Below, piece by piece: positions 61,298 to 64,000 of a stretch of 64,000 nt of DNA. This DNA comes from AG2 sp036493735 (GTDB lineage Bacteria > Gemmatimonadota > Gemmatimonadetes > Gemmatimonadales > Gemmatimonadaceae), in contig DASXPH010000091.1 of NCBI GenBank assembly GCA_036493735.1, forward strand, positions 62,001 to 126,000, given 5' to 3'. The notes below the pieces were generated by a model that searched no databases, was not told the origin of the DNA, and worked only from the letters and a program-made list of their open reading frames with translations. A program made the position numbers and the translations under genes. How positions within the stretch are numbered: the first letter of the stretch is position 1; every line of letters begins with the position of its first letter.

Positions 61298-62781
61298 AGC
61301 ACGCAAACGCAAAGATTCTCATCGCCGACGACGAGAAGGCGATCACGGCGGGACTTGGCGCCATTCTCGCCGACGAGGGCTATGGCATCGAGATCGCCGA
61401 AGACGGACAGAAAGCGCTCGACCGTCTCGCGAGCGAAAAGTTCGGTGTCGTTCTCGCTGACTTGAAGATGCCAAAGCTCGATGGCATCGCGCTCCTCAAG
61501 TCGATTCGCGAGCGAAAGATCCCCACGGAGTTCATCATGATCACCGGCCAGGGCTCGACCGAACTGGCCATCGAGGCGATCAAGCAGGGCGCGGTCGACT
61601 ACATTGAGAAACCACTAAACACCGAGCGCCTCAACAAGCTCAAGGCGCAGATTCCGAAGCTCCTCGACCAGTTCGCGCTGCAGGAGAAGAATCGCGAGCT
61701 GACGGCGAAGCTCGAGGGACTCACGCATTACGGTGAGCTCACGGGGCAGTCGGAATCGATGCGTGCCGTGTACCAGGTCATCGACGCGGTCGCGCCATCG
61801 AACGCCAGTGTGCTGATCCTTGGCGAATCAGGAACGGGAAAAGAGCTCGTCGCGCGGGCGATGCATACGAAGAGCGAGCGGTCCAAGGGGCCGTTCTTTG
61901 CCCTCAACTGCGCGGCGCTGCCGAAGGAGATTCTCGAGAACGAGCTGTTCGGCCACGAGAAGGGTGCATTCACGGGGTCGACGAACGAGAAGCCTGGTGC
62001 GTTCGAGATGTCCAGCGGCGGCACGCTCTTCCTGGACGAGGTTGCCGAGATGGCGCCCGACATCCAGGTAAAGCTGCTGCGCGCGCTCGAGACGCGCATG
62101 GTGCGGCGCCTCGGTGGTAAGCGGGAGATTCCCGTCGACATCCGGGTCGTGGCCGCGACGAACAAGGACCTCCAGAAGGCACTCGCCGAGGGCGAGCTGC
62201 GTGAGGACCTCTACTATCGCCTCGCCGTCGTCGAGATCTACCTACCGCCGCTGCGCGAACGAGCCGACGACATTCAGCTTCTCGCGAAGGAGTTCCTGTC
62301 TCGTTATTCGTCGGAGAACGGTAAGGCCAGTATTACGGGCTTCTCCGATGAGGCATGGAGTTGGATTCTCTCCTTCCAGTGGCCGGGCAACGTGCGCGAG
62401 TTGAAGAATGCCGTGCAGCGCGGTGTGATCATGGCGCGTGGCGACAAGCTTGGCCTGAGTGACATGGTGCAGCGTCATCTTCGGTCTGCACCAGAACCAA
62501 CGGCGATCACGATGCCGGTCGGCGAGACGACGGTTGCCGACGCTCGGCGACAGCTGATTCTGAAGACCTTCGCCGCGGCCGGTGGCGATCTCTCGCGCAC
62601 CGCGAAGATGGTCAGCGTCTCCGTGGACGAGGTGCGAGGCGAGTTGATGGCGCTGTTGGAGGGGCCGGTCCCGAGCAACGGCAGCCTGTCGATGGAAGCC
62701 GAAGCACGAATCGCCCGAAAGCCGGACAACATCGCCGCCGCACGCGGCGCGGCGAAAGGCAAACCAACGAAGAAGAAGTGA
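61294..62781 (+). CDS. NtrC-family sigma-54-dependent response regulator
   Basis: A 495-residue transcriptional activator. Receiver domain (1-120) with the phosphoacceptor Asp in 'VLADLKMPKLDG' (about 55) and the Thr/Lys pair in 'FIMITGQGS' and 'DYIEKPL'. The AAA+ domain has Walker A GESGTGKELVARAMH (about 177-191), the sigma-54 loop GAFTGS (about 225-230; the consensus is GAFTGA) and Walker B GGTLFLDEVAEM. A Fis-type helix-turn-helix follows at about 415-455 ('LILKTFAAAGGDLSRTAKMVSVSVDEVRGEL'). It is translationally coupled to the degenerate kinase. The C-terminal tail is basic. The last base of the gene is 19 bases before an octamer copy at 62800. Confidence 0.93.
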   Translation: MKHANAKILIADDEKAITAGLGAILADEGYGIEIAEDGQKALDRLASEKFGVVLADLKMPKLDGIALLKSIRERKIPTEFIMITGQGSTELAIEAIKQGAVDYIEKPLNTERLNKLKAQIPKLLDQFALQEKNRELTAKLEGLTHYGELTGQSESMRAVYQVIDAVAPSNASVLILGESGTGKELVARAMHTKSERSKGPFFALNCAALPKEILENELFGHEKGAFTGSTNEKPGAFEMSSGGTLFLDEVAEMAPDIQVKLLRALETRMVRRLGGKREIPVDIRVVAATNKDLQKALAEGELREDLYYRLAVVEIYLPPLRERADDIQLLAKEFLSRYSSENGKASITGFSDEAWSWILSFQWPGNVRELKNAVQRGVIMARGDKLGLSDMVQRHLRSAPEPTAITMPVGETTVADARRQLILKTFAAAGGDLSRTAKMVSVSVDEVRGELMALLEGPVPSNGSLSMEAEARIARKPDNIAAARGAAKGKPTKKK

Positions 62782-62819
62782 TTGTCTGAGCACTATGGTC
62801 GTTAGGCGTCAGGGGCGCA

Positions 62820-62857
62820 GTCCCTAGCCCCTAGCCCCTAAACCCTAGCCCCTAATT
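62820..62857. repeat. Heptad-repeat element HR15
   Basis: TAGCCCC TAGCCCC TAAACCC TAGCCCC TAATTTC (about 62823-62857), same unit as HR6 and HR7. It lies between two codirectional genes and directly adjoins the start codon of the YtxH gene. Confidence 0.7.
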
Positions 62858-62859
62858 TC

Positions 62860-63360
62860 ATGTCGCGGCATTACGACTTCGATGACGATGAACCGTACGT
62901 TGTCATCGAGAAGCAGTCCGGAACGCTCAGCTCGTTCTTCGTCGGGGTGGCCCTCGGCGCGGGCCTGGCCCTGTTGTTCGCGCCACAGAGCGGTCACGAC
63001 ACACGGCGCGGGCTGCAGCGTCGGGCCCGCCGTGCGCGACGGACGGCGCGTCGCATGGCGAACGACGTCACCGACACGGTAGTCGACACCTTCCAGGATG
63101 CGCGGCGTCGCGTCGAGGAGCGAATCGACACCGCTCGCCAGGCCATCGAGGTGAAGAAGGAGCAGGTGCACCGCGCAATGGAAGCAGGTCGGGCCGCCGC
63201 GCAGCAGGCGCGTGAGGAGCTCGAGCGACGCATCGCCGAGACGAAGGCGGCGTACCAGACGGGCGCGGAGAGCGGGGTATCGGCGAGTCCCGCGCCGCAG
63301 CGGCGCGCGCCGAGCGCGGCGATGGCCTCCCGGGCGGACGAGGAGACCGAGGAGACGTGA
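62860..63360 (+). CDS. YtxH-domain protein
   Basis: A 166-residue protein with an N-terminal acidic segment, one glycine-rich transmembrane helix (SSFFVGVALGAGLALLFAPQSG, typical of YtxH) and a long charged coiled-coil ('RRVEERIDTARQAIEVKKEQVHRAMEAGRAAAQQAREELERRIAE' in outline). YtxH proteins are small stress-related membrane proteins. The ATG at 62860 lies next to HR15, without a clear ribosome site. The stop overlaps the next start (GTGA at 63357-63360), so the YihY-type gene is coupled. Confidence 0.85.
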   Translation: MSRHYDFDDDEPYVVIEKQSGTLSSFFVGVALGAGLALLFAPQSGHDTRRGLQRRARRARRTARRMANDVTDTVVDTFQDARRRVEERIDTARQAIEVKKEQVHRAMEAGRAAAQQAREELERRIAETKAAYQTGAESGVSASPAPQRRAPSAAMASRADEETEET

Positions 63361-64000
63361 GCACCGCCGGCGTCCCGATCGAAGCGGGCACGCCGGAGCC
63401 CACCTCCCGGTCACCGCGGTCGACCGGTTCGACCAAGCGTCCGGCGCTCGTCAGCCTCGGCTGGACCATTCGCGATTACGCAAAGCGCGTCTGGGACAAC
63501 AGCTCGGAAGACAACGTCTTGTTCCTCGCCGGCGGCATCGCCTTCAACATCCTGCTCGCCGCGGTGCCATTCGTTTTGCTCCTCATCGCCGGCGTCACAT
63601 ATCTGCTGCCGATCCTCTATCGGGGCCAGTTCGATTCGGCCAACGCCGTTTCGTTCTTCCTCGATCGACTCTTGCCGGCGCACGAGGAGTCGCCGACCTC
63701 GCCGATTCACAAGCTCGTAACGGATATTCTCCGCACGCGGAAATCCTTCACGATCTACGGCGCGATTGGTTTCATCTGGTTCTCGACGCGCCTCTTCGGC
63801 TCACTGCGGACGGTGCTCGCGAGCGTCTTCGACATCGAGAACGAGCGGGGCATCATTCAGGGCAAGCTGTTCGACATCCAGCTCACGATCGTTGCCACGC
63901 TGCTCTTCGTCGCCAGTACGGCGCTGAACACGTATCTCTCCGTCGCGACCAAGAGTGGCGTTCAGTTCCTCGGCCGCCTGGGTTTGCGCAACGATGTCAT
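63357..64000 (+). CDS. YihY/BrkB-family inner-membrane protein (partial, runs off the window)
   Basis: The first 214 codons of a membrane protein. The start is GTG, overlapping the YtxH stop by three bases (GTGA). After a Pro/Thr/Ser-rich N-terminus come 'WDNSSEDNVLFLAGGIAFNILLAAVPFVLLLIAGVTYLL', the YihY signature, and further helices ('SFTIYGAIGFIWFSTRLFGSLRTVL', 'LTIVATLLFVASTALN'). The family includes BrkB and a protein once misassigned as RNase BN; the function is unknown. The 3' end is outside the window. Confidence 0.88.
   Translation, partial: MSTAGVPIEAGTPEPTSRSPRSTGSTKRPALVSLGWTIRDYAKRVWDNSSEDNVLFLAGGIAFNILLAAVPFVLLLIAGVTYLLPILYRGQFDSANAVSFFLDRLLPAHEESPTSPIHKLVTDILRTRKSFTIYGAIGFIWFSTRLFGSLRTVLASVFDIENERGIIQGKLFDIQLTIVATLLFVASTALNTYLSVATKSGVQFLGRLGLRNDV

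Larger units (their letters stand above)
462..62807. repeat. Dispersed octamer GCCTAACG / CGTTAGGC (41 exact copies)
   Basis: This entry gives the start positions of exact copies. GCCTAACG on the plus strand: 462, 1083, 2960, 7328, 9495, 11876, 14106, 14199, 15395, 20519, 26064, 26676, 27030, 28919, 29852, 32325, 34205, 35315, 37699, 43633, 47423, 52845. CGTTAGGC on the plus strand: 7841, 8168, 10318, 10660, 17652, 19431, 23721, 24180, 25445, 31298, 35954, 37206, 39926, 41580, 44595, 44800, 50167, 54737, 62800. Variants that keep the core CCTAAC/GTTAGG: 3737, 5740, 19255, 21956, 22177, 22709, 25056, 33449, 43159, 45131, 45775, 46225. Forty of the 41 exact copies lie in genes. Confidence 0.85.

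Noticed and set aside
1..64000. tRNA, rRNA, insertion sequence or prophage
   Set aside because: I looked for cloverleaf ends, 16S/23S signatures, transposase and integrase motifs and found none; a tool scan would be needed to exclude short ncRNAs.

Overview
The window is chromosomal DNA from a GC-rich, Gram-negative, aerobic heterotroph, most likely a member of the Gemmatimonadota (Acidobacteriota is the main alternative). The reasons are the combination of prefix-domain MacB/FtsX orphan permeases (ADOP type) behind a PadR regulator, sortilin-like Asp-box proteins, a tricorn-like S41 protease, a SusC/SusD pair, a plug-only TonB protein, a soluble PQQ sugar dehydrogenase and many lipobox proteins. 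No rRNA or tRNA gene, phage, insertion sequence or CRISPR array was seen. The taxonomy is inference.

Layout. 1-2.8 kb: the end of a sortilin-like protein, a PRC-barrel protein and a small membrane protein. 1.9-6.3 kb: a three-subunit molybdenum hydroxylase operon (2Fe-2S, molybdopterin and FAD subunits) with an HxlR regulator, divergent from a YceI gene that has a near-consensus sigma-70 promoter. 7.1-16.4 kb: a PadR-ADOP-ADOP chain joined by ATGA overlaps, a membrane protein and a third ADOP permease. 16.5-24.8 kb: a DAO oxidoreductase, a cupredoxin lipoprotein, an outer-membrane barrel, HrpB helicase, a pseudo-receiver and a type B esterase. 24.9-41 kb: secreted hydrolases (M14 peptidase, tricorn-like S41 protease, Asp-box protein, GH3 glycosidase, esterase) and a GT39 enzyme. 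41.1-50.9 kb: a large ASPIC/FG-GAP lipoprotein, a plug-only protein and SusC/SusD. 51-54 kb: small exported proteins and a PQQ dehydrogenase. 54-60.6 kb: central carbon genes (tal, pyk, pgi, class II aldolase) with a metallo-beta-lactamase-fold hydrolase. 60.6-64 kb: a degenerate histidine kinase translationally coupled to an NtrC-type regulator, then a YtxH protein and the start of a YihY/BrkB protein. Overall the genes suit a cell that degrades peptides and glycans outside the cytoplasm and imports the oligomers through TonB-type receptors.

Two DNA-level patterns run through the window and are not explained by the genes. First, the non-palindromic octamer CGTTAGGC/GCCTAACG occurs 41 times exactly, plus 12 variants that keep the core hexamer. 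Simple composition predicts about two or three. It lies almost entirely inside genes, on both strands and in every reading frame that avoids a stop codon. This looks like a selected genome motif of the uptake-sequence, Chi, KOPS or HIP1 kind. Second, 15 intergenic loci carry degenerate tandem repeats, all with a seven-base period but with different unit sequences. Many are arranged as complementary arms around a GC-rich hairpin, and several coding sequences end inside them. They resemble the heptanucleotide STRR repeats of cyanobacteria in form, but I know of no description of them as a system in this lineage.
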